From contig JAHBTW010000010.1 in NCBI GenBank assembly GCA_019638385.1, positions 62,001 through 126,000 on the forward strand: a stretch of 64,000 nt of DNA, given 5' to 3'. Numbering within the stretch: position 1 is the stretch's first letter; each line of letters begins with the position of its first letter. A program made the position numbers and the translations under genes. Below are positions 1 through 9,050 of the stretch, piece after piece. The notes below the pieces were generated by a model, which saw only the letters and a list, made by a program, of their open reading frames with translations, ran no database searches and was not told the origin of the DNA. This stretch comes from Saprospiraceae bacterium. Its GTDB lineage: Bacteria > Bacteroidota > Bacteroidia > Chitinophagales > Saprospiraceae.

Positions 1-2055
1 CGGTTGGTCATTGGGATCGGAGGCGATGCAATGGAGCAACAGCGATTCGCCGGGTGCGAGATAAGGCTCACTCTTTTGAATTTCAGCAATTTGCGGCGGA
101 TAATTGATTTCCTCCACAATGCTCAGCATCAGCGTCGCCGTATCCCGATTGCCTTCGGGGTCGCTCACAATACAGCGGATTTCCACCTCCCCGGTAAAAG
201 TTGGAGCGCTGAAATTCACTTCTCCACTCTCGCCCTCTATCATACCTGCATCAGCGCTCCATTGGTATGTAAATTGATCTGAATCAGCATCCGAAACAGT
301 GCAGTAAAGCGTCGTGCTCATGCCGGTTTCGAGCGGATCAAAAGCCGCAGCCAGCGCTTTGATGCGCGGCGACCAGATAAAGGGCTGCGCACTCTGCCGG
401 AAATCCACCACCACGCCGTTGACCAGCATTTTATTCCGGTCATAAGTAACCGCACCCCCTGCCGGGCAAACCGTCACCAAAACCGCCTGATTGGCCGGTA
501 TGGTCAGGTTGACCGTTCCGCTCACATTTTGTAAAATAAAATCCTCCAACAGGGCTTCGTAGAGATCAGCCGGCGTGGCTCCTGCATCGAATTGCACTAC
601 GCGGGGCGTGTTGTATGAATTGTACAATAAATAAGTCGGGTATGCCTCGTCGCGGTAAAAATCAGTTGCCAATACATTGATTTTCAATATTCTGTCCACG
701 TCGGTGCGTTGCGCCAAAGCGCCGAGATAACCGATGGAGGAAGTTCCGTACAGGGCGAGGTTGGTGGCCGCCCAGCCGCCGTTAACTGCATCGCCGGTGG
801 AGTAAGGTGTAAACCCCTGCCACACCTGCCGCAAGGCCTCATAGCCGATGACCTGCTGCGGGTCATTGGCGGCAGACCAGGCCGAAGCGTCCTGCATATT
901 GGCGGGTAAAAATCCCGGAAAGAACAGCCGTGTGGCATTCGACATGTTGAGCATCCATTTGCCGATAGCACGGGCGAACCGCTTGTCGTAGCGCACCATC
1001 GGCACAAGTGCCGCCGCCTGTTGTACACCGTTCAACTGGAAAGCATAATCGTTGCCGGCGTCGTTGGCTTCTCCCACCAAGCCCGACACGCTGAAGCCGC
1101 CCCAGTTGCCCACAATGGTTCCCCAGCCGCGCAAATTGCCCCTGTTAAACGACCAATTGACCATCTTTTCCACATCAAGGCCGGCGCCGAGTTCGGCGTT
1201 CATTTTGGCAGCGGTGAGCGTGCCGTAGGGCAACTGCAACTCGTAGGAGGGATTGGTCGGCCACTCGTTTAAAAACTCGATAGACCATTCCGCCGCTTTG
1301 AGGTACTCCGGATTACCGGTCTTTTTCCAGGCATTGTACAACACCCAGGCAAAAGCGCCCGCCGCTTCGGGTTCGGGCACGCCGCTCGCGTTGGGTTCCA
1401 TGGTCTGGAATCTCCAGGCCCGATAGTTCATATAGGCCGGGTGCCAGGGGGCATCGCGGCCACCCATGGCACGCACAGCCTCCGCAAAGCGGTCGGCTAT
1501 GGAGGTAAATTGAAAATCGGACTCCCCTCCCAGGTCCGGGTACAGATCGTATAACTGGTAGAAAAAAACGTTGGGCATCATATCGTACCACCAGTCGTTG
1601 CCGCTGCTGGTGGAAGGATTGTTCAGATACAGATTTTCGCCGTTGGCTTTATTAAAAAAATCCTGCGCCATCAGTACCCAGTTCCGGCCAAACTGGTTGC
1701 TTTTGTCCACACCCACGAGCGAAGCGCCCACGAGCGATGGTAGCACATTGATGGCCTCGTTGCCGAAGGGCGAATTGGTGCCCACATAAGTATGCTGGCG
1801 AAAACTCTCGTTTTGAGGGTAATTAATACCGGTCGGATTGATAAATGATAGAGGCAGGTATTGCCCGGTTTTTTGCAGATCATACACAAAGGAGTCGTAT
1901 CGCAAGGCCACCGTCTGCCAGTCGCGCATGTTGTACGGCGTCGGCTGATTGGGCATCAGCTCCACGCGGGGCACGGCAATTTGGCCGGGCTGCGCCTGAG
2001 CGGTTGAACAACAAATCAAAAAAGAAAGTACGGTATAGATAATTGTTTTATTCAT
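1..2055 (-). CDS. Secreted PUL protein with Ig/PKD-like repeats (3' end outside window)
   Basis: An open frame runs leftward from the ATG at 2053-2055 to the window edge without a stop, giving about 685 residues. It opens with a signal peptide (MNKTIIYTVLSFLICCSTAQA-like, ending in AQA). Residues 30-500 are rich in Trp, Tyr and Asn with helical repeat character (for example ALYGTSSIGYLGALAQRT), which recalls alpha/alpha-toroid glycan enzymes; this is resemblance only and no catalytic motif was identified. From about residue 550 there are beta-sandwich Ig/PKD-like repeats (TLYCTVSDADSDQFTYQW, then a second copy with IRCIVSDPEGNRDTATL). It lies about 100 bp downstream of susD on the same strand, the usual place for the enzyme or surface binding protein of a SusCD locus. 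The missing 3' end may carry a T9SS sorting domain. Confidence 0.75.
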   Translation of the reverse strand, partial: MNKTIIYTVLSFLICCSTAQAQPGQIAVPRVELMPNQPTPYNMRDWQTVALRYDSFVYDLQKTGQYLPLSFINPTGINYPQNESFRQHTYVGTNSPFGNEAINVLPSLVGASLVGVDKSNQFGRNWVLMAQDFFNKANGENLYLNNPSTSSGNDWWYDMMPNVFFYQLYDLYPDLGGESDFQFTSIADRFAEAVRAMGGRDAPWHPAYMNYRAWRFQTMEPNASGVPEPEAAGAFAWVLYNAWKKTGNPEYLKAAEWSIEFLNEWPTNPSYELQLPYGTLTAAKMNAELGAGLDVEKMVNWSFNRGNLRGWGTIVGNWGGFSVSGLVGEANDAGNDYAFQLNGVQQAAALVPMVRYDKRFARAIGKWMLNMSNATRLFFPGFLPANMQDASAWSAANDPQQVIGYEALRQVWQGFTPYSTGDAVNGGWAATNLALYGTSSIGYLGALAQRTDVDRILKINVLATDFYRDEAYPTYLLYNSYNTPRVVQFDAGATPADLYEALLEDFILQNVSGTVNLTIPANQAVLVTVCPAGGAVTYDRNKMLVNGVVVDFRQSAQPFIWSPRIKALAAAFDPLETGMSTTLYCTVSDADSDQFTYQWSADAGMIEGESGEVNFSAPTFTGEVEIRCIVSDPEGNRDTATLMLSIVEEINYPPQIAEIQKSEPYLAPGESLLLHCIASDPNDQP

Positions 2056-2154
2056 CGGGCACTGTCATTACTGCTAATAAATCAAGGTTAGCAAATCTCA
2101 GCAAATAATATACCCACCGATAGTATTATCCTGTGGAAAGGTAGTACTGACAAT

Positions 2155-3585
2155 TCAATACCCCGCATTCTGCACCAACTCCGTATTCAAATCCATCTCC
2201 GTTTGCGGAATCGGGAACACTTCGTGCTTGCCGGCCTGAAATCCGGGCAGTACGTCTTTGGCGATGCCCCAGCGCACGAGGTCAAAAAAGCGGTGCAGCT
2301 CGAAGCCCAATTCTGCCCGCCGCTCGCGGCGAACAGCCTGGCGCATTTCCTCCTGACCGGAAACAGTGGCAGGCGGCAACGCGGTAGTCGGGTCGGTGGC
2401 CTGAGCGCGGGCACGGGCGCGCACCCGCTCCAGCGGCGCCTGCGCTTCCGATATGCGGTTGAGTTCTGTGAGCGCTTCGGCCTCCCAAAGGAGCACTTCT
2501 GCAAAGCGAATGGCCGTGTAGTTGATGTCGCCGTCGGCAGGTTGCGATACGACGGCCGTGTCTTGCAAATACTTGCGCGGACTGAAAAACGTGGAGGAAA
2601 AAGAGTTTTTATAAATCGTTCCGAAATACGGTTCGTTGTTGGCGGCTACCGTGAAGCGGCGGCGCGGATCGCCCGGCTCAAAACTATTGGCATAAGCCGG
2701 CGTCAGCTCTGCAAAACCGTAGCCGTCGAGCTTGCGCGACATCCACCATTGGTTCAAAAAATTGCCCACGCCGAGTTCGAGATTGGCGTGCTGAATTTCC
2801 CATACCGATTCTGCATTGTTCTGCGTGTCTTTCCTAAAATTGTCCTGATAATCGGCCATGAGATCGTACAGCCCCAGCGCTTTCACCTTACCCACATATT
2901 CCAGCACTTTCTCCCATTTCGATTCGTACAAAAAGGCTTTGGCCGCCAGCGCATACGCGGCGCCTTTGGTGGCGCGCCCCGTTTCCGATGCCGGCTGTAC
3001 GGCGGGCAACAACGTGCCGGCCTCCTCACAATCGGCTTCAATTTGAGCCAGTACTGCCGCTTTCGGCGTGCGGGGTATTTTGAGCTGATCGGGCGGCGCC
3101 ACGCTCGTGAACAGCGGCACATCGCCGAAAACCTGCACTAAAAGGAAGTAATAATAGGAGCGCAAAAAAAGTGCCTCGCCTCTGATTTGATTGCGCCGGA
3201 TTTCGGCCATATCCACTTTGGGCAAATTGTCGAGCACGAGGTTGCACTGCGCAATGCCCTCGTATTGCAACTTCCAAAAGGTATTGAATTCCTCGGTGCG
3301 CGGCGTGTAGGTAAAGGCGTCCAATTCCACCAAACCGGGCCGGGAACCGTCGCCGCCGGCAATGGCCTCATCGGAGGTAATTTCGGCGAAAGCCCAATAA
3401 AAATTGCCGTTGCGGTTGTTGAACAGCAAAGGACGGTAGGCCGCATTGAGCGCCTGTACGGCATCGGCTTCCGATTGAAAAAACGAACCCGCATCCAGCG
3501 TGGCTATCGGTTCCTTGTCCAAAATTCCCTGGCAGGAACTCAGTGCAAAAACCGCTGCAAAAAGAAAAAAAATCGCCTGTTTCAT
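2155..3585 (-). CDS. SusD/RagB-family outer-membrane lipoprotein
   Basis: 476-residue surface lipoprotein that caps a SusC channel and captures glycan or peptide ligands. A lipobox lies at residues 15-18 (LSSC). The N-terminal region has the SusD signature ILDKEPIATLDAGSFFQSE and the TPR-like stretch IRGEALFLRSYYYFLLVQVF. The C-terminal SusD motif ELGFELHRFFDLVRWG precedes the usual KHEVFPIPQTEMDLN tail. Length is typical for the family. It follows susC by 61 bp on the minus strand, so the two are almost certainly co-transcribed. The ligand cannot be read from sequence. Confidence 0.93.
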   Translation of the reverse strand: MKQAIFFLFAAVFALSSCQGILDKEPIATLDAGSFFQSEADAVQALNAAYRPLLFNNRNGNFYWAFAEITSDEAIAGGDGSRPGLVELDAFTYTPRTEEFNTFWKLQYEGIAQCNLVLDNLPKVDMAEIRRNQIRGEALFLRSYYYFLLVQVFGDVPLFTSVAPPDQLKIPRTPKAAVLAQIEADCEEAGTLLPAVQPASETGRATKGAAYALAAKAFLYESKWEKVLEYVGKVKALGLYDLMADYQDNFRKDTQNNAESVWEIQHANLELGVGNFLNQWWMSRKLDGYGFAELTPAYANSFEPGDPRRRFTVAANNEPYFGTIYKNSFSSTFFSPRKYLQDTAVVSQPADGDINYTAIRFAEVLLWEAEALTELNRISEAQAPLERVRARARAQATDPTTALPPATVSGQEEMRQAVRRERRAELGFELHRFFDLVRWGIAKDVLPGFQAGKHEVFPIPQTEMDLNTELVQNAGY

Positions 3586-3646
3586 CTTGAATATCTTTTT
3601 GTTTGTAACTGTTTAGGTCTCTATTTCAGCTGCGAGCTTCGAGTCC

Positions 3647-6600
3647 TCAAAACTCCACTTGCAGGCCGGCAATCCAGCTTCTCGGCGCCGGCACGGTGCC
3701 CCAGTCAATGCCCACGCTGAGGTCGGACGACAATCCAAGCCCGCGGGTGTCGTTGGCATTGGCCTGAATTTCAGGGTCAAGGCCCGGATATTTTGTAAAG
3801 GTCAGCGCATTTTGCACCGTGAGATAAACGCGCAAAGCGCCGATGTCTTTCCAGTTCAACAGGTCTTTAAAATTGTATCCCAGCGTCACGTTGCGCACGC
3901 GCATGTACGAGCCGTCGCGGAGGAAGCGGGTAGAAGCGCGGCGGTTGCCGTTTCGGTCATCCACACTCACTCTGGGAATGTCGGTATTGGTGTTGTCCGG
4001 CGTCCAGCGGCCCAGAATGTCTTTGTAAGAATTGAAGCCGCGCAATTGCGTTTCGTAAGCGAAATTGCCGTAAAGGAAATACACATCGTTGCCCTGTACG
4101 CCCTGCAAAAGGGTGGAAAAATCTAAGTTGCCGACATTAAACCCGGCGGAAATGCCGTAAGTAAAATCGGGGAACGGGCTGCCGACGTGCCGGCGGTCTT
4201 TGTCGTCAATGCGATTGTCGCCGTTGAGGTCTTTGAATTTCACATCCCCGGGGCGGGTGAAGTTCGTCTGGAACGGGCTACTCACTATTTCTTCCTGCGA
4301 TTGGAAAATGCCTTCCATTTCCCACAGGAAAAATGACCCGACCGGATGGCCCGGCTCGGTGCGGGTGATGGGGCCGTCAGACAAACCGAAGCCGCCGAGA
4401 ATGGGTTCGCTGTCGGCAATGGAAAGCACCTTATTGCGCACCACAGAGATGTTGGCGCCGATGTTGTAGTTGAATTTGGCAACTTTGTTCCGGTATATCA
4501 AACCCGCCTCGATGCCTTTGTTTTCAACGGAAGCGGCGTTGACGAAAGGCGGACGGGTAGCGCCTCCGGCCTGCGGCACGGGCACCCGCACTAAGATGTC
4601 GTCGGTGCGTTTGCGGAAAGCGTCAATGGTGAGCGAGAAGCGATCTTGCTTCAGGCTCAGGTCTAAGCCCACATTGGTTTGCGTGCTCGTTTCCCACTTG
4701 ATGTTGCTGTTGCCGATCTCGACGATGCCGGCGCCGGTGGCAATTTGTTCGCCGAATACATACACGAAATCACCGGTACTGACGAGTGAGCTGAAGGGGT
4801 AAATCCCGATTTCCTGATTGCCCAACTGCCCCCAACTGCCCCGAAGTTTGAGGCTGGAAATAGCGCGCAGGTTTTCAAAAAATGGCTCGTTCGACAGGTT
4901 CCAGGCCACAGACACCGAGGGAAACGTACCCCAGCGGTTGTTTTTGCCGAACCGCGAAGAACCGTCGCGCCGCAGCGAGGCATTGACGATGTAGCGGCTT
5001 TTATAAGAGTAGCCGACCTGCCCAAACCAGGACAGTAACGCCCACTCGGTGGCGATGCCCGAAGCGCCGATATTGCTGATTTCGGCAGGCACGCTGCCGC
5101 TGATGTATCGGAACAGCGGATCGGTACGGCGGAAGTTGTTGGCCGAGGCGCCGAGGTAGTCGGTATGATTTTGGATGGCCTCCATACCCGCGAGCGCCGA
5201 TATGCGGTGGTCGCCGAAAGTGCGGTCAAAGTCTATGGTATTGTTCCACACGAGGGTTTGTTCAAACACCCGGCCCTCGTTGAGCGAGGTGGGGTCATAT
5301 ACTGCGACGGAGAGGCGCTCTTTGAACAATTTTTCGCGACCAAACATAAAATCGCCGCCGAGCGTGGTGCGCGCTTTCAGTCCTTCCAAAATGGAGAGTT
5401 CGGCATACACATTGCCGAATACGCGATAGCGCTTGATGGTCCAATCGGTGTTTTGCACAAAAACGAGCGGATTGGCATTGCCGTCGCCGAACAAAGTGGG
5501 GTCGCCCAACTCGGAGGACACGTTGACGTATCTGCCGTCGGGATAGCGCACCGGAAACAGTGGCGAGGCAATGAGGGCATAGCGCACGCCGCTGAGCTCG
5601 TTGCCCGGCCCGAATCCGTCGCCGGAACCGTTGATGACCTTGCGGTCGGTGTGGGAAAAAGCCAGATTGTTGCCGACCCGGAAACGCGGGTTGCCGATTT
5701 CACCGTTGAAACGCACCTGATATTTTTCAAAACCCTGGCCTTTAAATACGCCGTCTTGCGAGAGGTACTCCCCGGAGATGTAAAAACTGCCCGACTCGCT
5801 GCCACCTCTGGCCGATAGCGAATACCGCTGCATCGGCGCCGGATTGAACATCAAGTCTAACCAATCGGTATCCGGGAGGGAATCTAAAATAGCAGGGTCG
5901 TAAGTGGGGAGTTGATTGGCCGGGTTGCGCAGCAGGTTGGCGTTGATGATTGCTTCGTTGCGCAGCGTGAGGTATTCTTCCGCATTGAGCAACTCCGGCA
6001 ATCGCACCGGTTCCTGTACCCCTATGTAAGACTCGAACGTGAACACCGGTTTGCCCGTCTTGCCTTTTTTAGTCGTGATGAGCACCACGCCGTTGGCCGC
6101 TCTGGCGCCGTAAACAGCCGCAGCAGCAGCGTCCTTCAGGATTTCGATAGACTCAATGTCGGTGAGTGAAAACATGTTGAGGCCGCCGGTAGTCGGCACG
6201 CCGTCTATTACATACAATGGATTGTTATTGCCCAGCGTGCCTACGCCGCGAATGCGCACGGCAATATCATCGCCCGGCGAGCCGGTAACCTGTGTGACCG
6301 AGACCCCCGGCGCCTGCCCCTGCAATGCCTGATCGAGGCCCACTACCACCAATTTACTGATGTCCCGCGCTTTCACCGAGGTAATGGCCGAAGTGACGTC
6401 GCTGCGGATTTCCCGCTTGTAGCCGGTCACTACGACCTCTTGCATAAGCTTGTATTCCGGCGCCAACGCGATTGACAATACCGCCTGGCCCTCCAGCCGC
6501 AGTTCCATCGGTTCATACCCCACATAGCTGACCACGAGCACCGCTTGCGACGAGGATACATTGAGTTGGAACGTCCCGTCTAATTCGGTGATCGTTCCTT

Positions 6601-6865
6601 TGCCGGTGCCTTTTTCGAGCACCGTAGCGCCGATCAGGGGCAACTTGTCTTCCGAAGAAGTCACGGTACCGGTGACGGAGAAGGGCTGAGCGGTGGCCTG
6701 GGTTAAGATTAAAGTGGAAAGGATAAAGGTTAAAGTGAAAAGGATAAAGGTTAAGGTGAATTGCCCCTTGCCTTTTGCCCTTTGCCAATTTGCCCTTTGC
6801 CCTATGCCCTTTACTCTATGCTCTCTGCTCTCTGCCCTATGCTTAAAATCATCCATAGCAATCAT
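3647..6865 (-). CDS. SusC/RagA-family TonB-linked outer-membrane transporter
   Basis: 1072-residue TonB-dependent receptor. After the signal region comes a carboxypeptidase-like beta-sandwich (VTGTVTSSEDKLPLIGATV, about residues 63-140), the TonB-box-like segment MQEVVVTGYK, a plug with the SusC signature GVGTLGNNNPLYVIDGVP, and a 22-strand barrel ending in a terminal aromatic (LQVEF). The N-terminus is odd: residues 5-55 are encoded by low-complexity repeats and the hydrophobic core of the signal peptide (FTLTFILFTLTFILSTLIL) is itself repeat-derived. The start at 6865 is the first ATG; a second ATG three codons in (6856) is equally possible. Forms a transporter pair with the downstream susD, and is divergent from an AraC-type regulator. 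Confidence 0.93.
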   Translation of the reverse strand: MIAMDDFKHRAESREHRVKGIGQRANWQRAKGKGQFTLTFILFTLTFILSTLILTQATAQPFSVTGTVTSSEDKLPLIGATVLEKGTGKGTITELDGTFQLNVSSSQAVLVVSYVGYEPMELRLEGQAVLSIALAPEYKLMQEVVVTGYKREIRSDVTSAITSVKARDISKLVVVGLDQALQGQAPGVSVTQVTGSPGDDIAVRIRGVGTLGNNNPLYVIDGVPTTGGLNMFSLTDIESIEILKDAAAAAVYGARAANGVVLITTKKGKTGKPVFTFESYIGVQEPVRLPELLNAEEYLTLRNEAIINANLLRNPANQLPTYDPAILDSLPDTDWLDLMFNPAPMQRYSLSARGGSESGSFYISGEYLSQDGVFKGQGFEKYQVRFNGEIGNPRFRVGNNLAFSHTDRKVINGSGDGFGPGNELSGVRYALIASPLFPVRYPDGRYVNVSSELGDPTLFGDGNANPLVFVQNTDWTIKRYRVFGNVYAELSILEGLKARTTLGGDFMFGREKLFKERLSVAVYDPTSLNEGRVFEQTLVWNNTIDFDRTFGDHRISALAGMEAIQNHTDYLGASANNFRRTDPLFRYISGSVPAEISNIGASGIATEWALLSWFGQVGYSYKSRYIVNASLRRDGSSRFGKNNRWGTFPSVSVAWNLSNEPFFENLRAISSLKLRGSWGQLGNQEIGIYPFSSLVSTGDFVYVFGEQIATGAGIVEIGNSNIKWETSTQTNVGLDLSLKQDRFSLTIDAFRKRTDDILVRVPVPQAGGATRPPFVNAASVENKGIEAGLIYRNKVAKFNYNIGANISVVRNKVLSIADSEPILGGFGLSDGPITRTEPGHPVGSFFLWEMEGIFQSQEEIVSSPFQTNFTRPGDVKFKDLNGDNRIDDKDRRHVGSPFPDFTYGISAGFNVGNLDFSTLLQGVQGNDVYFLYGNFAYETQLRGFNSYKDILGRWTPDNTNTDIPRVSVDDRNGNRRASTRFLRDGSYMRVRNVTLGYNFKDLLNWKDIGALRVYLTVQNALTFTKYPGLDPEIQANANDTRGLGLSSDLSVGIDWGTVPAPRSWIAGLQVEF
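6702..6842. repeat. Low-complexity repeats inside the susC signal region
   Basis: Two blocks. At 6702-6760 are tandem variants of AAAGGTTAAAGTGAAAAGG. At 6762-6842 are variants of a roughly seven-base unit (TTGCCCT, TTGCCCA, ATGCCCT, CTCTGCT). Both are in frame and translated; the first yields the hydrophobic signal-peptide core and the second the basic stretch before it. Related units recur at 12843, 33501, 38247 and in different form at 49274. Confidence 0.8.
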
Positions 6866-6935
6866 TGTTTAATTCGCTTTGGCAAATTTCCCAAATGAAA
6901 CACAGCAGTAGTGATATGATTTTGTAATTTAATGA

Positions 6936-6943
6936 TACTTTTG
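6936..6943 (+). promoter_or_regulatory. -7-like box for the AraC regulator
   Basis: TACTTTTG matches the Bacteroidota -7 consensus TAnnTTTG, 25 bp before the araC-type start. The only TTTG upstream (6921-6924) is too close for a normal -33 element, so the call is weak. Confidence 0.35.
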
Positions 6944-6968
6944 TGAGCAAGGCTCAAACACGCCCGTC

Positions 6969-7946
6969 ATGAATATATACCGCGAAATAACGCCTCTCAA
7001 ATCGCAGGACGTCTTTGTCGTGCTGGATTCCCTGAGCAACGGGTTCGATTATCCCATTCACAACCACCCGGAGTACGAACTCAACCTCATTGCCGGCATA
7101 TCGGGCACCCGCATCGTAGGAGACTCCACCGAGCGCTACACCGATTTCGACTTAGTGCTGCTCGGCCCTTATGTGTATCACAAATGGGACGGCGACCGCG
7201 AATTGCAGGACAGCGGGCAGCCCTATCGGGTCGTTACCATTCAGTTTGCCATGGATTTGTTCAGCGGGCAAATGTTTCAAAAGGAGCGGTTTTTGAAAAT
7301 TCGGAAATTGCTGCAGGAATCGGGGCGGGGCATCAAGTTTCAGCAAAAAACCTTTGAAGAAGCCATGCCCCTCATGCTCAGTCTCACCGAAGACAAAGGG
7401 TTCTACAACCTCATTGAGTTTTTTCAGTTGCTCGACCTGTTGTCCAATTCCACCGAGGCCGTCACGCTGGCCAGTGAAGGGTTTTCGCCCAGAGGACTGC
7501 GCTCCGAGAGCAACCGCATTCAGGTGGCGTATGCCTACATTTTGAAACACTTCACCGATTCGAACCTCAAAATAGCCGATGTGGCAGAGCAGGTACACAT
7601 GAGCGAATCGGCCTTCAGTCATTTTTTTCAGAAGTACGCTTTTCGCAGTTTCACCCAGTTTTTGATTGATCTCCGCATCGGGCATGCCTGCAAAATTTTA
7701 CTCGATTCCGACGACACGGTCAGTCAGGTGAGCGCCAAATCGGGTTTTAACAACCTGGCCAATTTCAACCGGCTGTTCAAAAAATACCGCTCTTGCACGC
7801 CGGTGGAATACCGCAAGCGCTATTTGGAGAAAAATGATTTTGACTGGACGAAGCAGGTCACGCCCTGGCAGTTTTTGCCGGCCAAAAATCAGGGCAGCTC
7901 AATAGTGCAGCCCCTGGCGTATTCTACCAAGTTGATTCATTTTTAA
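6969..7946 (+). CDS. AraC-family transcriptional regulator with cupin sensor
   Basis: 325 residues. The N-terminal cupin-like ligand domain carries FDYPIHNHPEYELNLI (about residues 24-40). The C-terminal AraC-type double HTH occupies about residues 180-285: first helix set KIADVAEQVHMSESAFSHFF, second TVSQVSAKSGFNNLANFNRL, then FKKYRSCTPVEYRKRY. It is divergent from susC with about 100 bp between starts, so it is the natural candidate to control the SusCD locus; it could equally act on galE, which follows 45 bp downstream. The inducer is unknown. Confidence 0.9.
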   Translation: MNIYREITPLKSQDVFVVLDSLSNGFDYPIHNHPEYELNLIAGISGTRIVGDSTERYTDFDLVLLGPYVYHKWDGDRELQDSGQPYRVVTIQFAMDLFSGQMFQKERFLKIRKLLQESGRGIKFQQKTFEEAMPLMLSLTEDKGFYNLIEFFQLLDLLSNSTEAVTLASEGFSPRGLRSESNRIQVAYAYILKHFTDSNLKIADVAEQVHMSESAFSHFFQKYAFRSFTQFLIDLRIGHACKILLDSDDTVSQVSAKSGFNNLANFNRLFKKYRSCTPVEYRKRYLEKNDFDWTKQVTPWQFLPAKNQGSSIVQPLAYSTKLIHF

Positions 7947-7991
7947 AACTACTTCCCCCTACCTTCGCGTTTCAAAACAATACAGCAAACC

Positions 7992-9050
7992 ATGCCCAAA
8001 ATCCTCGTCACCGGCGGCTGCGGCTACATCGGAAGCCATACCATCGTAGATTTGATCAACAACGGCTTTGAGGTAGTCAGCGCCGACAATCTCTGCAATT
8101 CAGATGAACGCGTATTGGACGGCATCGAAGCCATTACCGGGCGCAGGGTGCAAAACTATGCCGTTGACCTGTGCGACCTCGCCGCCACCCGACAGATTTT
8201 TACAGAACATCCCGGCATGGCCGGCATCATCCATTTCGCTGCGCTGAAAATGGTGGGCGAGTCGGTACAGCAGCCGTTGCGCTATTTCCACAATAACCTC
8301 AACAGCCTGCTCAACGTGTTGGCCTGTATGCAGGAATTCGGCGTCCCCAATCTCATTTTTTCTTCCTCCTGCTCGGTGTACGGCAATGCCGCCGAACTGC
8401 CCGTGACCGAAGATACGCCCTGGCAGGAAGCCGAATCGCCATACGGCAGAAGTAAACAAATGGGCGAGCAAATCATCCGCGATGCGCTGCCGGCAACGCC
8501 CGGCTTGCAAAGTATGCTGCTGCGCTATTTCAACCCCGCCGGCGCCCACGAAAGCGCCCTCATCGGAGAGGCGCCCACCAATGCAGCCTCCAATCTCGTG
8601 CCGGTCATCACTGAAACCGCCATCGGGCTGCGCCCCGAAATGACGGTGTTCGGCGCCGACTACCCCACCCGCGACGGAAGCTGCGTACGCGACTATATCC
8701 ATGTGATGGACCTCGCCGATGCGCATACCAAAGCGCTGCAATATGTATTGGAAGGCCGGAATGCCGCGCCCTGTGAAGTGTTCAACCTCGGCATCGGCGA
8801 AGGCGTGACGGTGTTGGAAGCCATTCGCGCTTTTGAAAAAGTATCCGGAGTGGCCCTACCCTACCGCCTCGGCTCGGCCCGGCCCGGCGATGTGGTGGCC
8901 GTGTATGCCGACAAAACGCGCGCAGCCCAACTCCTTGGCTGGACCCCCTCCCGCGATATTGAGGATATCATGCGCAGCGCCTGGGCCTGGGAGCAACGAC
9001 GTAAAAAGGGATCATCAACCTTTGTGCGCGACAACCACATATCGGGTTGA
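7992..9050 (+). CDS. galE: UDP-glucose 4-epimerase
   Basis: 352-residue short-chain dehydrogenase-fold enzyme that interconverts UDP-glucose and UDP-galactose using bound NAD. The Rossmann motif is at residues 6-15 (VTGGCGYIGS). Catalytic Ser/Tyr/Lys lie in SSSCSVYGN and SPYGRSKQMGE. Further GalE hallmarks are LLRYFNPAGAH, GSCVRDYIHVMDLADAH and VFNLGIGEGVTVLE. It is slightly longer than the usual 338 residues: the last 15 or so (KKGSSTFVRDNHISG) form a tail, and its final 36 bp overlap the 3' end of the convergent methyltransferase gene. Supplies sugar nucleotides for surface glycans. Confidence 0.95.
   Translation: MPKILVTGGCGYIGSHTIVDLINNGFEVVSADNLCNSDERVLDGIEAITGRRVQNYAVDLCDLAATRQIFTEHPGMAGIIHFAALKMVGESVQQPLRYFHNNLNSLLNVLACMQEFGVPNLIFSSSCSVYGNAAELPVTEDTPWQEAESPYGRSKQMGEQIIRDALPATPGLQSMLLRYFNPAGAHESALIGEAPTNAASNLVPVITETAIGLRPEMTVFGADYPTRDGSCVRDYIHVMDLADAHTKALQYVLEGRNAAPCEVFNLGIGEGVTVLEAIRAFEKVSGVALPYRLGSARPGDVVAVYADKTRAAQLLGWTPSRDIEDIMRSAWAWEQRRKKGSSTFVRDNHISG

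Noticed and set aside
2203..3141. Plus-strand frame of about 310 codons inside susD
   Set aside because: Shadow of the susD coding strand with no family features.
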